Below, piece after piece: positions 48,870 to 61,202 of a DNA stretch of 64,000 nucleotides. The position numbers were made by a program, and so were the translations under genes. The stretch is from positions 197,261 through 261,260 of the forward strand of contig JASANG010003213.1 in NCBI GenBank assembly GCA_030248215.1, read 5' to 3'. The notes under the pieces were generated by a model. The model did not search any database and had not been told where the DNA came from. It was given only the letters and a program-made list of their open reading frames with translations. The DNA is from Enoplolaimus lenunculus (Eukaryota; Nematoda; Enoplea; Enoplida; Thoracostomopsidae). The stretch's first letter is position 1; the number at the start of each line of letters is the position of its first letter.

Positions 48870-51180
48870 AAATACCGATTGTTGTTCTCATGCAACAATT
48901 TATAAATACAGCTGCCCAAACGAACATAACATGCCACAAAAATGCAATGCGCGATTGGTAAGCAAAGTTGTAGTTTTTATAGTATACGCTACTCCTAGCT
49001 ATGTATGTAATTAAACGACACAGGTGATCGATTCGATGTTAACTGGATTTAAACGAGAGACTCGGTTTGGCATACTGAAACGTCAATCAAATATTTTACA
49101 ACCAATATCTTAAAATGTTAAGACAGTTACTTTCATAAATTTTTCAGAACATAACGTCTTGCATTTCAGACATTAGTAGCCTTCAAAAACTCAGAAACAT
49201 GTGTCTGAAAGGATTAAATACATAGATGACTTGTGCTCAAAAAATTACTACTGTTAATTTCCGTTTATATTCTTTACGCGGGTATATAAAAGATCGAATT
49301 TCAACAATGTGTTGGTTTGAGCTCAGGCTTCACGCCAATTTAAAGTTTACATCTTGGATGTATTTTTAATAGGCTGTACAGGATCTTTGGATGAACTGTA
49401 GCCCCCAATTATATGACCCATTTTTCTGAAAAATTTAACAAATAAAAATCTGGAGTTCAATACATATACGCCTGGAGTCTATATTAAGACATAATGTCTC
49501 AGTCACATGTTACCATACGTGTACTCCGCACACCCATCATCCCCTTCAGCTATTCTATTTTATTGCGAAATGAGTCCGGATATTTGATCTCTAAATAAAA
49601 AAATGTTCGCATAGAGTCATGTCTGTACCCAGCTCACCTTGTTGGGGGGTAAAATTTTTTCAGGAGGGGCATTCAAGGGTTTTCTTTAAGTTACAAGCAA
49701 CGTTGAAAACGTTTTAGGTGGGCCAAAATTTTCCAAGGGGGTGCGACTTACCTGCCCCCCATGGCTAAGAGTTCGCAGAGTGTTTATTGCATTGCCGGAC
49801 ATTTTGTATACAGCTTGCACTCCACAATATGTTGTGTACTACACCTTGTGAAAAAATGCACTGGTTATTGAAGACGACCTACTAATCCAAACAGCAAGTA
49901 GCACGGCTTGAAATTTTAAATTTCGTAAATTTTAAAAACTCAACAGCTCTATCCAAATACTTGAAAAACAGTAAGCGTATTTTACCGGTTATTTAATATT
50001 AGCAGCTGTTGTCGGTAATTATCATTTTATAATGGTAGTTCCGTTCCTGGGTGTACTGAAAATCTAGCAATTGCCGTTTATAGGTCTAACTGAAATTGCA
50101 AAGTCATGTTGCCTGCTTAATATAAACCAGCACTATTGCTTTTTCGTTATGACAGTGGTTCACAGTTGGCGTTTATCCATTTTTCTTCGAAAGGTTAAGC
50201 ATTTACTTAAGTCGGTTTTAAATATTAGTTCACAGTTTTAGCTTGTGTGGTTTTAAATTTTCAGCGCATACTGCACAGCAACTAGTAGAATTTGCGTTTC
50301 GATGAATTTGTCGTTGATCATCTACATTCAACTAGCACGGGCAGTTGACTGTGAAAAAGGTTATTGAAGCAAGAGTTCTCAGCGGAAAACTGAAAAATAG
50401 CAAACGTCTACATAAAGGGTAGGTACTGTATTTTCAATATTTTAAATTATTTTGTGGTATGCTTTGCTGAGTTTTTAAAATATATAAACAAGTGCAAGTA
50501 AATACAGGAGTGCCAACGCGAGACATGGGGACGCGAAAGATATTCGGCCCTTCCCTCGGCGGATCGTGTTGCTACGGGACTGCATACAAGGGCCCAAGGG
50601 ACTGCTAGTCAAATGGACCCCGGGCTTCGAACCACTGCCAACTATGCTACTATGACCAAATATTTGATTTTTTATACTGCCGGATATTGTTTTGAAACAG
50701 TAGTTCAAACGAAGAAAAGGGCATAGCAACTCTTTAAACTTAAGAATTCAGTATCTTTTTGTCGCCGCTCTTGGTCGGTCACTCTTGGTTTCGCTAGCTG
50801 CAATCTTGAAAGAAATATGCGTTGTAAATATATGAGAACGTTTTTAAAACTTTCATGGCGAATTCTAAGCAAGAATTTTTAACAAATATACACCTTTCTA
50901 TGCAGTTTTCCGGGCGTAACTTTCACAGTTAAAGAGAACATTTTAACGAATTACTTGTTCGAGTTTTGCGAAAACGTTTTTTGGAAAAGGAGATTCTGTA
51001 GTTTTTCGTCTGTCTAAAAACCCTCAGTGTCTTAAATTTAATATCCATACTAAAATATCCACCTATCAGCCTTTAAGGTGTGAAGCTAAACATCAGCCCA
51101 GGGCCGATAAGTTTAATAACAGCCCTAGGGCCAATATTAAGACATCAACGCTAGAGCTCATAATCATTCTCTATGTACTG
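48870..51180. other. Intergenic, no gene seen
   Basis: AT-rich, no strong open frame and no clear repeat ends. A GC-richer patch at 50510-50640 contains AGGGCCCAAGGGACTG-like words also met near 53290, probably an old repeat. Confidence 0.45.
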
Positions 51181-51186
51181 TAAGTA

Positions 51187-51405
51187 CACTGCAAAAATGA
51201 TGAGTCCAATTGACTCTCTCCGAAGTAGGCTTTTACGGACTACACAAACTGAGTCAAATTCACCTCCACCAGAGTCAATTTCAACTCACCCGAGTCGTTC
51301 AGTGAGTTAAATTTGACTTAGGCGGAGTCGAGTTTGACTAAGTTTGTGTAGTCTGGAAAAGCCTATTTCGGAGAGAGACCATTTGACTCACCATTTTTTG
51401 CAGTG
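51187..51405. mobile_element. MITE family B, copy 3
   Basis: Complete ends CACTGCAAAAATG and CATTTTTTGCAGTG. TA is present on both sides, compatible with but not proof of a TA duplication. Confidence 0.8.
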
Positions 51406-51948
51406 TAGGAGGCAATATGTAATATATCGCCCGGGCGGCATCCTTTGATGTAGGCAATAAAGACATAATACAAAACGATTTATGACCAGAAAAGGTAATT
51501 TGAACGGTGTAAAAATGACAAATTTTCGTCGGTCCCAAACGAGGACCTTAGGGCCTCAGCAATTAAATTTTTCAAAAATCTATATTTGGGCCGCAGAATA
51601 ACATTGTCAAAATTTGTTCAATTTTAAGTAAACGCCGGCTTGCCAGATATAGAAAACTCCATGTTTCACTTCTGTATGTGTATTAAATTTTTCTGAATTT
51701 GATGTTTCGAGAAAAACTCAATTCAAGTTATTTCAATGATTTGTTAGACTCGCGGTGATCGTATATTGCCTTTCAAGCAATGAATTATTAACTTAGTTCT
51801 TCTCTGCAACTACTCTTTAAAAACTAAAACTTAAATTATCGCTAACTAAACTTGAATATCAGTTTACGTAAAACTTAAATGTCTGGACGGACTAACTAAA
51901 CTAGAATTTTAAGTTTCACTTGAACTGACGTGTTTTAAGTTTAACACG

Positions 51949-52149
51949 CACTGCAAAAAATGGTGAGTCATATTGACTCTCTCCGAAATAGGTTTTTCCT
52001 GACTACACAAACTGAGTCAAAATTTGACTCCGCCTGAGTCAAATTCGACTCAATTTGACTCTGGCGAAGTCGAATTGTGACTCAATTTGTGTAGTCAGGG
52101 AAAGCCTATTTTGGAGGGAGTCAATTTGACTCACCATTTTTTTGTAGTG
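51949..52149. mobile_element. MITE family B, copy 4
   Basis: Complete foldback. The flanking bases do not repeat TA, so the duplication rule for this family stays open. Confidence 0.8.
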
Positions 52150-52696
52150 CGAGTTTAAGTCAACTTATTTTTAGTTTAAGTAACACGTGCAGCCGTGTAT
52201 CTAAGAGTTCATTAAGTTTAACTTAAAACTGAAAATAAGTAAGATTTTTAATGAGTTTAAGCGTAAACCTGCATGTTAGTTGAGATAAGCTAGAAAGTTA
52301 GTTTAATACTGGTGGATTAGCTTAAGCTTAAATCAAGTTTAGTTTAAACTTTTAGAGAGTAGCATTTCAGATTCATCAAATCATGAAACTTATCAACAGA
52401 ATATTTGATATATATTTTGCTCAATTTCAATGTATATACATATTGCTTTGACACGTTAGGTATTTTATTGCGGTGGGCAAATTTCTGACAGTCAACTGTG
52501 TCTAAGAGCAGGCGCCGTGTTTTAAGCAGCAGCTGAAATTCTCGTTCAATGTATTTTAAGTTCTAACTTTGGTGAATCTCTTGGGAAACGTATGATGGAG
52601 TAAAAAAGGCACAAATTGAAAATTTTGGCAATACTCGGCCAGACAATTTTTACAAAAACAATGTTTACAAAATGCCAATTTTTCTTAAATTTTCGA

Positions 52697-52989
52697 GCTC
52701 GTGTATAGATCAGGGCCGGATCGTTTTCCGGAGGGGCTATAATAGAGTCAGTTTAACCTTTACAGTATTTTTTGCTTATTCTTAGGCTTTAGGCTTTGGC
52801 TTAAGAATAGGCTCATCCATACGCTTACGTTTAGGCTTTAGGCTTAGGCTCAGGAATAGGCTCATCCATACGCTTAGGTTTAGGCTTTAGACTTAGGCTT
52901 AGGAATAGGCTCATCCATTCGCTTAGGCTTAGGCTTAGGCTTAGGAATATGCTTATACTAATGTTCCGGCCCTGTTCTGTACATGGGCC
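52697..52989 (-). mobile_element. TTAGGC foldback element with exact 9-bp duplication
   Basis: Ends GCTCGTGTATAGATCAGGGC and, inverted, GGCCCATGTACAGAACAGGG. An exact 9-bp duplication AATTTTCGA occurs at 52688-52696 and 52990-52998. The interior has three roughly 60-bp blocks, each ending GGAATAGGCTCATCCATACG and each made of TTAGGC-type hexamers. This is the clearest evidence that family M moves as a DNA transposon with Mutator-type target duplication. Confidence 0.88.
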
Positions 52990-53019
52990 AATTTTCGAAT
53001 GACAATATAGTTTTCAATA

Positions 53020-53113
53020 CGTAAAATTCCGGAAAATTCCGGTAAAACATACCGGATTATAAAAACCGGAACGGGATAGTGAAAAAGTGCCGGACTGTAA
53101 TTTCCGGTTGCAC
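53020..53113. mobile_element. hAT MITE family H, right-end fragment
   Basis: CCGGAA-type words, then TTCCGGTTGCACCCTG at 53098-53113. The left end is missing. Confidence 0.65.
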
Positions 53114-53509
53114 CCTGACGTTAAGTGATATGGTTAACTACAATCAATGCGGTTCGTTTGTTTGCGGTGATGGGCGGACCCGGCAGCGTTTCTGTAGAAC
53201 TGCAAGGAGCATTTATAATTTAGAGTTTTTATAGTTAATGGACTATTATTCGCCGCCCTAAAAACGTATAGATGGGTCATACACGGGCCCAAGGTTCTGT
53301 TAATCATATGGGCCCGGGCATCTCCGGCCCTGCCGCTATTAACGGTACGATTCTATACATTGGGCAAAAAAATTTGACGCATTTTTGGGCCCATATATAC
53401 TTGAATGTCGTCCCAAAGTGCCACTGTCGAAGCTAAAAATTGATCTCTTGTTTGTGGTGGGATTTTGGGATTTTGGGATTTTGTGATTTCAATGAAATTC
53501 ATTGCAGGC

Positions 53510-54548
53510 AATATATTTGGCTTAGTCTTAGGCTTTAGGTATAGGATTAGGCAATCCTTTGTCTCAAGACGATGTATCTAGGAAAAGGCAAGGATCAATC
53601 TTAGGCTTAGGATTAGGCAAAGTTCCTTCTTAGGCTTAGGTGATAATAAGGCGTTTAGGCGTAGGATCTGGCGTAAAGTTTAGATATATAAACTTTAGAG
53701 ATGCCTTAGCTTTAGGCTTCGACTTAGGCTACGGCTTAGGCTTAGGCTTAGGCTGATGCTTTGGACATTAGGTTTTGGTTTAAACATAGATTAAATCTTA
53801 AATGACCTTTGAGCTAAATCTTTGACTTAGGCTAAGGCGTAGGCTTATTCTTTGGCTTGGGCTTAGGTTTTGGCCTCAGGCTTTGGTAAAGCATAGATTA
53901 GACGGTAGGCTTTAGAAGCACCCCACCTTTGACCATATCCCGTGCAGGTGTACCACAGAACAACTTTTCATTGAATACTTTTTTGAATACAAAAAAAGAA
54001 CTGGAACGGCGTACGCCGTTTCGACTCCTCCGGGTTGCAGTGGTAAAACAATCCCGCCCGAGACCTGCAAAAAGGGGGTGTTTAACAGATTTTATATTTT
54101 TTAAATACCAAGAACGAAAGTCATATATGCAATGTATTAACCCTTTCTCACATGAATATTTTCTATTTACCCTGAGACCTACTTTTATGCTAGGATTCAA
54201 ACTCCAGTGACTGGCGTGGGAGGCGTATACCATCACCACTCAACTATAGGAGCTTGACGCTCTAGCCCGAAGAGGCTCTCACGTCTTGTGGTGATTTAGT
54301 ACTATTTATACGTGTTGCAATTGTTAAACACGGTGCAATATATACTATTTAACCTATATACAGTGCGCTGAGTTGCCTACAGGCAACTCAATGTGAGAAG
54401 GGGTAATAAGCATACGTATATGATCCAACGCAGCGCAAACAACATGTCAACCTGCGAAGGTTGTTTTTAAACCTGTTGGCCCAGGCTTAGGCTTAGGCTT
54501 ACGAATATGCTTATACTACTCTTCCGGCTCTGTTCTATATATGGGTCA
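53510..54548 (-). mobile_element. Diffuse family M element, interrupted
   Basis: Degenerate TTAGGC text runs from 53515 to 53905. It is interrupted by about 570 bp and ends at 54479-54548 with regular hexamers and the family end (CCGGCTCTGTTCTATATATG). The interrupting part shares an AACCCTTTCTCACATGAATA segment with 2530-2549. On the minus strand near 54180-54250 it has a tRNA-like GAGTGGTGATGGTATACGCC. Confidence 0.55.
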
Positions 54549-54705
54549 ACCTGATGAACGAAAATTAGAGTTTTTTATGTGAGGTGAATCATTTTCTGGA
54601 GGTTGGTACTTCATAAAACCGCCAGCGTTGCCTGCCGCCCGGTTTCGGCGGGAAAAGTTTCCGACCCTTTTACAAGGGAATACTACACAGTGTATATTTT
54701 TTATA

Positions 54706-54939
54706 CACGGCAAATTTTAGTGAGTTGATTTTAACTCAGAATGAGTTGAACCACTCAGTCTGAGATAGGACTTTCAGAACTCAGAATTTTGAGTTGATTC
54801 AATTCATTTCGAATTCATTAATCAACTCACCGACAGTCAACTCAACTCAGATAGAGTGAGTTAATGTTTACTGATATTAAATGAGAAATAAACAACTCGC
54901 AAGCTGAATTGGTTAATCAACTCATTGTAATTTACAGTG
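54706..54939. mobile_element. MITE family A, copy 7
   Basis: Left end altered (CACGGCAAATT), right end intact. Confidence 0.8.
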
Positions 54940-55409
54940 TAGTATGTGATCATTAACAAAATATTTCCCACAATATTTCGTTATTCCCCCATCAGACAGC
55001 GGTTTCCCCAAAATGGTTCGATTTTGGCAAATTTGAGCTTTTTTATGACCGCCTGATCATTCCACGCCTTAAATTTGAATTCTTGCAAAACTCGATTTTT
55101 AAGGTCCCAAAATACCTCTCCCTTGGACCCAAAAAATTTTTCATCAAAACGTTTGGCAAATATATACCATTCGACGTAGATCGCAGAGCTGAGTTCAATG
55201 GGGGCTAACGGAAAAAACCACTTTTAAAACATTTCTAATTTTTGTATATCGCTTCTTTTTTGCACGAGTTGCGCACTCTTCGATATCGGAATCCGTATCA
55301 GAATGATCGCATTTTGCACACTTTCCGCCGTAAATCAAACGTCAAGTACGACCTATGTATAACAAAGTATTCTATTTTATAAACCATAAAGAACTTTAAT
55401 CGTTGGTGA

Positions 55410-55662
55410 ACACTGTAAATTGCAATGAGTTGATTAATCAATTCAGTTAGGGAGTTGGTTATTTATGAATTAATATCAGTGAACATAATAACTCACTCTG
55501 AGTTGAGTTGATTCTCACTCTGAGTTGTGTTGACTCTGGGTGAGCTGGTTAATTAACTCAATATGAATTGAATGAACTCAAAATTCTGAGTTCTGATAGT
55601 CCTAACTCAGACTGAGTGATTCAACTCATTCTGAGTTAAAATCAACTCACTGAAATTTACCT
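55410..55662. mobile_element. MITE family A, copy 8
   Basis: Left end CACTGTAAATT intact; the right end is lost just after GAAATTTAC. Confidence 0.8.
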
Positions 55663-55684
55663 CGAAGGATTCATTTTACTGTAA

Positions 55685-56075
55685 TGACCCGAATAAGAGG
55701 GGAACTGATATTTATTTAGCTTCTCTTGAGAACACTCCAATGTACATTCCAGTGAGTTGATTTCAACTCAGAATGAGTTGAATCACTCAGTCTGAGTTAG
55801 GACTATCAGAACTCACAATTCTGAGTTGATTCAACTCTCATTCTGATTTAATTAATCAACTCCCCCGAAGTCAACTCAATTCACAGTGAGGATCAAGACA
55901 ACTCAGAGTGAGTTAAAGTTTACTGTTATTAACTCCGAAATAACTAACTTTCCGTCTGAGCTGATTAATTAACTCATTGGAATTTACAGTGTCCCTTATT
56001 AATAGGTTTTACGGACTATTATTAACCCACGCTCCGCCACCCTTCGTTTACTGATATATCCGATACTGCAATTAT
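55685..56075. repeat. Dispersed repeat R, copy 4, interrupted by a MITE
   Basis: GACCCGAATAAGAGGGGAAC begins the repeat at 55687. MITE family A occupies 55733-55991, and repeat R resumes with TTACGGACTATTATTAACCC. Confidence 0.65.
55733..55991. mobile_element. MITE family A, copy 9
   Basis: Inserted in dispersed repeat R, hence younger than it. Confidence 0.8.
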
Positions 56076-56094
56076 CCAACAAACGTGAAAACAT

Positions 56095-57668
56095 TTTACA
56101 AATTGAGTTCCTCAATTACATTTTTGGTTTCTCAATTACAAATTGAGTTTCTCAATTACATTTTTGGTTTCTCAATTACAAACTGAGTTTCTCAATTACA
56201 TTTTCGGTTTCTCAATTACAAATTGAGTTTCTCGATTACATTTTTGGTTTCTCAATTACAAATTGAGTTTCTCAATTACATTTTTGGTTTCTCAATTACA
56301 AACTGAGTTTCTCAATTACATTTTCGGTTTCTCAATTACAAATTGAGTTTCTCAATTACATTTTCGGTTTCTCAATTACAAATTGAGTTTCTCAATTACA
56401 TTTTTGGTTTCTCAATTACATTTTTGGTTTCTCAATTAGAAATTGAGTTTCTCAATTACAATTTCGGTTTCGCAATTACAAATTGAGTTTCTCAATTACA
56501 TTTTCGGTTTCACAATTACAAATTGAGTTTCTCAATTACATTTTCGGTTTCTCAATTACAAATTGAGTTTCTCAATTACATTTTCGGTTTCTCAATTACA
56601 AATTGAGTTTCTCAATTACATTTTCGGTTTCTCAATTACAAATTGAGTTTCTCAATTACATTTTCGGTTTCTCAATTACAAGTTGAGTTTCTCAATTACA
56701 TTTTTGGTTTTTCAATTACATTTTCGGTTTCCCAATTACAAATTGAGTTTCTCAATTACCTTTTCGGTTTCTCAATTACAAATTGAGTTTCTCAATTACA
56801 TTTTTGGTTTCTCAATTACATTTTTGGTTTCTCAATTAGAAATTGAGTTTCTCAATTACATTTTCGGTTTCGCAATTACAAATTGAGTTTATCAATTACA
56901 TTTTCGGTTTCGCAATTACAAATTGAGTTTCTCAATTACATTTTCGGTTTCACAATTACAAATTGAGTTTCTCAATTACATTTTCGGGTTTCTCAATTAT
57001 ATACAAATTGAGTTCCTCAATTACATATTCGGTTTCTCAATTACAAATTGAGTTTCTCAATTACATTTTCGGTTTCTCAATTACAAATTGAGTTTCTCAG
57101 TTACATTTTTGGTTTCTCAATTACATTTTCGGTTTCTCAATTACAAATTGAGTTTCTCAATTACATTTTCGGTTTCTCAATTACAAACTGAGTTTCTCAA
57201 TTACAAATTGAGTTTCTCAATTACATTTTTGGTTTCTCAATTACATTTTTGGTTTCTCAATTAGAAATTGAGTTTCTCAATTACATTTTCGGTTTCGCAA
57301 TTACAAATTGAGTTTCTCAATTACATTTTCGGTTTCGCAATTACAAATTGAGTTTCTCAATTACATTTTCGGTTGCACAATTACAAATTGAGTTTCTCAA
57401 TTACATTTTCGGGTTTCTCAATTATATACAAATTGAGTTCCTCAATTACATATTCGGTTTCTCAATTACAAATTGAGTTGCTCAATTACATTTTCGGTTT
57501 TCAATTGTAAATTGATTTGCTCAATTACATTTTCGGTTTCTCAATTACAAATTAAGTTTCTCAATTACAAATTGAGTTTCTCAATCACATTTTCGGTTTT
57601 CTCAATTACAAATTAAGTTTCGCAATTACATTTTCGGTTTTCTCAATTACAAGTTGAATTTGTCAATG
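56095..57668. repeat. 20/40-bp minisatellite with higher-order structure
   Basis: About 78 monomers of 20 bp, mostly alternating AATTACAAATTGAGTTTCTC and AATTACATTTTCGGTTTCTC. Variant runs recur in order: a block containing CAATTAGAAATTG at about 56436, 56836 and 57262, and CAATTATATACAAATTGAG at about 56993 and 57418. This gives a higher-order period of about 400-424 bp. The array ends within 5 bp of the stop codon of the adjacent gene, so it would form that gene's 3' UTR. Confidence 0.95.
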
Positions 57669-57671
57669 TAT

Positions 57672-58336
57672 TTACAATCTAGTAACCACTATCGTTGGAG
57701 CGTTTTCTGTTTTAGTTTTCATCTCAATCGGTTGAATGCTGGCCACCCGTTTCAGGAGTAAATATTGGAAAAATTGATGAGTGACCCACGTAAACCATAT
57801 CACCAGTAGAAATCGTCCAATACAGTAAGCCAATCCGCCAAACAATGACAGAAGCGTTGCGTTCTCACGAACGATAGCCAAAAATAGCGCGTTCGACTCC
57901 ACTAAGTCTAGGGCTGAATACTGCTCATCTGTGTCAAGTATTGCTGATTCGTTCATTAATGCGCGATAATTATCAGCAGCACCGTTAGTTTGCGGTGTGA
58001 GAACAGAAAAGTTTGGTTTAAAATCTAATTTAAATTTGTCACCGTCGTTTTGCTCGTACGGATAAATTGTTGAAATTGCTAAAATTGCAATTGCAACTGC
58101 AAACAGCAATACTTCAACGCAGTACACGATTAAGCCAGGAAGCACTAAGTAGGCGTCAGTGCAGCATAAGCCAATTGGAATAAATGCTAGGCAAATTATG
58201 ATACAAACGCCGAATATCTGTACCCAAACGATACCAGTCGATGCGAGATGATTGGCTAATAGGGCGAACGAAATTGACGTCATGTCGCTGGTTTTTAGAA
58301 CAATTGCCACCAAAGCCATTATTGCAGCGCCGTATC
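57672..58336 (-). CDS. LAPTM4-like four-pass membrane protein, last exon
   Basis: LAPTM proteins are four-pass endosomal/lysosomal membrane proteins. The exon opens after an acceptor TTTTTTAAG (AG at 58338-58337), needs one base to complete a codon, and reads YGAAIMALVAIVLK onward to TAG at 57674. Three hydrophobic segments are visible here: VWVQIFGVCIIICLAFIPIG, LPGLIVYCVEVLLFAVAIAI and LFGGLAYCIGRFLLVIWFTW. An extracellular loop with NES/NAT sequons lies between the last two. The first TM would come from the exon junction region. A cytosolic tail of about 30 residues ends the protein. Layout and the final WxxxxxQY segment recall LAPTM4, but identity is low and a nematode-specific relative is equally possible. 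Its 3' UTR is a minisatellite. Confidence 0.65.
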
Positions 58337-58409
58337 TTAAAAAATAAACTTACAATATGTTATATTTAGGTTTAAGGCTTAGGCTTTACTGAACACGATA
58401 TTGTGCTTT

Positions 58410-58665
58410 CACTGTAGATTTTAGTGAGTTGATTTTAACGCAGAATATAGTTGAATCCATTCAGAGGTTTCAGTTCTGAATTAGGTCGTTCAGAACTCGG
58501 CAGTCTGAATTGATTGAACTCTTTGGGAAGTTAATTAATCAAGTCATCCGGAATTTTAAAATCAGCTCATAGTGAGTTAATGTTTACTGTTATTAACTCA
58601 GAAATAGCCACAAATAACCAATTCTCCCTCCGATTTCTTTAATTAACTCATCGGAATTTACTGTG
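58410..58665. mobile_element. MITE family A, copy 10
   Basis: Lies in the presumed intron, about 70 bp from the last exon of the LAPTM4-like gene. Confidence 0.75.
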
Positions 58666-58919
58666 TTTAGGCTCAATAGAAAACGCAATCCAATGCATAC
58701 AGATGAAAAAATTTGTTTTGGAAAGTTTTCTAAATGGGTTACCATCAGCAGGTCGTACTTAAACTGCAATTCATACATGGATGGGACTATCGCAGTGATA
58801 AAGTGTCAATAAAAACAACAATCTCGTATACAGTTGAGGGAAGATATAATTTGAAGCTTAGACCGTGCAATAGAGTAAGCTTAAGCTTTATACTAATTTT
58901 TTACTTTGTGTAGGGTTAA

Positions 58920-59127
58920 GCTAGCTATTTCGGAGTTAATAACGGTAAACTTCAACTCACTTTGAGTTGACCTGAATCTCACTGTAATTTGAGTTGACTC
59001 CGGAGGAGTGATTAATTAAATCTGAATAAGTTGAATCAACTCAGAATTGTAAGTTCCGACAGTCCTAACTCATACCGAGTGATTCAACTCATTCTTAGTT
59101 ACAATCAACTCACTGGAATTTACAGTG
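58920..59127. mobile_element. MITE family A, copy 11
   Basis: Left end lost; right end AATTTACAGTG intact. Confidence 0.7.
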
Positions 59128-59196
59128 TACATGCTCATCACTCGTCAGAATATTAATAGAAAAGGGATCTTTCGTCCGCGTAAAAATTAATTGTGG

Positions 59197-59445
59197 TACT
59201 GAAGATTCCAATAAGTTGATTAATCAACTCATAGGTAAAATTGGTCATTTCTGGATATTTGAGTTAATAACAATAAACTTTAACTCACTCTGAGTTGATT
59301 CAATTCTGGATAAGTTAAAATACCTCAGAATGAGTTTAATCATTTCAGAATTCTGAGTTCCTTAAACACCTAATTGAAAGCTCAGACTTCTGAGTGGATC
59401 GAACTCATTCTGAGTAAAAGCAACTCACTGAAAATTATTACCGTG
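59197..59445. mobile_element. MITE family A, copy 12
   Basis: Both extreme ends eroded (TACTGAAGATTCC and AATTATTACCGTG), palindromic body retained. Confidence 0.65.
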
Positions 59446-59601
59446 TAGGTGAAAAATGCATACTTTTTTAGCCCCAAACATTCAAATTTTCCCTTTGATT
59501 GAAGTTCGATATAGTTAATTGTTGTAAAGTAAAGCAGTACCATATAGGGCCTTTCACAAAAAATTTCGCTCTCACAATGACATTAACGAAACCTTTTTTA
59601 C

Positions 59602-59732
59602 TTGGCGTGCATGCAACCGCAACAGCATTCGAATTTCAACCTATTGACCGTTGGTGGTGGCTTCGTTTCTTCTAACACCGTTGAAAAGTTTGATTCCGAA
59701 CTTTCAGAGTCTATTGACGATGGCACTGTCAT
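59602..59732 (-). CDS. Probable first exon of the LAPTM4-like gene
   Basis: ATG at 59732 begins MTVPSSIDSESSESNFSTVL and reaches KFECCCGCMHA before a GTAAAA donor at 59601. A short Ser/Glu-rich head followed by a CCCGC cluster is how LAPTM4-type proteins start. The phase (two bases of a codon) does not join directly to the 58336 exon, which needs one base, but by length alone could; the expected TGT...EL segment is absent from both. A small middle exon is therefore predicted between 58340 and 59600, an interval crowded by three family A MITEs, and was not found. Confidence 0.5.
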
Positions 59733-59805
59733 TATATAATTTATATTATGTTTACTTCAGTTGAAATTGAAAAAGAATCAATGAAACTACATTGAACGAA
59801 ATTAC

Positions 59806-60014
59806 GTTGCGAAAAGTGGCGAGTCAAATTGACTCTCTCCGAAATAGGCTCTACGGGACTACACAAACTGGAGTCAAATTCGACTGAGCCAGAGTCAAAC
59901 ATGAGATTCAGTGAGTCGAATTTGACTCTGGCAGAGTCGAATTTGACTCAGACTGAGTAGTCTCGTAGAGCCTATTTCGGAGAGAGTCAGTTTGACTCAC
60001 CATTTTTTGCAGTG
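59806..60014. mobile_element. MITE family B, copy 5
   Basis: The arms pair well. The left extremity has diverged (CGTTGCGAAAAGTGG). It lies just upstream of the LAPTM4-like start codon. Confidence 0.75.
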
Positions 60015-60269
60015 TACAGTTTCTAAAATTTCTTTCAAATTATGTGGACATTTTTCTGTGCAAGTCAAACAAATGGTAACGTTTGACCGATATGCAGCCC
60101 GTGTTTCGAATATCATATGATATTGATGCTAAACTAGGTGGCTACTAGAAATCTGACGATTTCGAAAATGGCTGGGAAAGTGAACAGTACAAAAATGTTT
60201 ATCGGTTTCTGTTTAAGTTTTGCATTTGAAAAATTATGTTTTTCGAAATTACACACAAAACTCAAATAC

Positions 60270-60520
60270 CACTGTAAATTCCAGTGAGTTGATTTCAACT
60301 CAGACTGAGTTAAATCACTCAGCTTGACGAGGTAGTACCATCAGAACCCATAATTCTGAGTTGATGCAACTCATTCTGATTTAATAATCAACTTTCACGT
60401 AAAATGAACTCAACTCAAAGCGAGAATCAGCTCAGAGTCAGTTAAAGTTTACTGTTACTAACTCAGAAATATCTAACTTTCCTTCTGAGTTGATTAATTA
60501 ACTCATTGGAATTTACAGTG
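60270..60520. mobile_element. MITE family A, copy 13
   Basis: Both ends intact; intergenic, between the two LAPTM4-like genes. Confidence 0.8.
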
Positions 60521-60844
60521 TAGTATTTGGAATATGTCTTGTTAAATGACCCGATTTACAATATATGAAACTGCCAGCTGATTTTGGTTTTTGAGCTTAA
60601 AGTGAGCATAAATTCAAAACTTTCTCTCATCCGTGTGCAAATTTATTACCATGGATACGGCGGTTTGAATGCCGGAACCTCATTTTAGTCAGGTATTGCA
60701 AGGCTGTGTCCAGCTGTGCACTATGCTAACGTTCACGGTGAAGGTTACCAGCCTGGTAACATATGTTCATTGTGAACGCATATATAAATATATAAGCATA
60801 ATTTTTTGACGGAGTCGTGTGAAATAGGTGTTACATCTACAAGC

Positions 60845-61165
60845 CAGGATGCAACCGGAATTCCGGGTCTAGTTCCGGTTTCGGCATTTTTTCACCTTCC
60901 GGTTCCGGTAAATTTTTAGCGGAATTAAAAATTCCGGTGCTAAAATTTGGTCGGTGGAAATTAAGATATTTTACGAAAACACGACGGTAAAAATTATTAA
61001 TAGATTTTATTAGTATCACCAATAATATTGCAAAAAAGAAAATTAAAATGAATTTTTCGGCGGAATGTATTGTTCATTTTCCGAATCCGGTTGCGTTTCC
61101 GGTAATTTTTTCAAATCCCGGTTCCGGTTGCGGTTCCTGTGAATTGTAATTCCGGTTGTACCCTG
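60845..61165. mobile_element. hAT MITE family H, copy 3
   Basis: Exact 8-bp duplication CTACAAGC (60837-60844 and 61166-61173). Ends CAGGATGCAACCGGAATT and, inverted, CAGGGTACAACCGGAATT. Confidence 0.92.
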
Positions 61166-61202
61166 CTACAAGCCATATTTGTGGATTTGAATATAACATA
61201 TA

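Noticed and set aside
56095-57668. CRISPR array
   Set aside because: Monomers are contiguous 20-bp repeats without unique spacers, in a eukaryotic intron-containing context.
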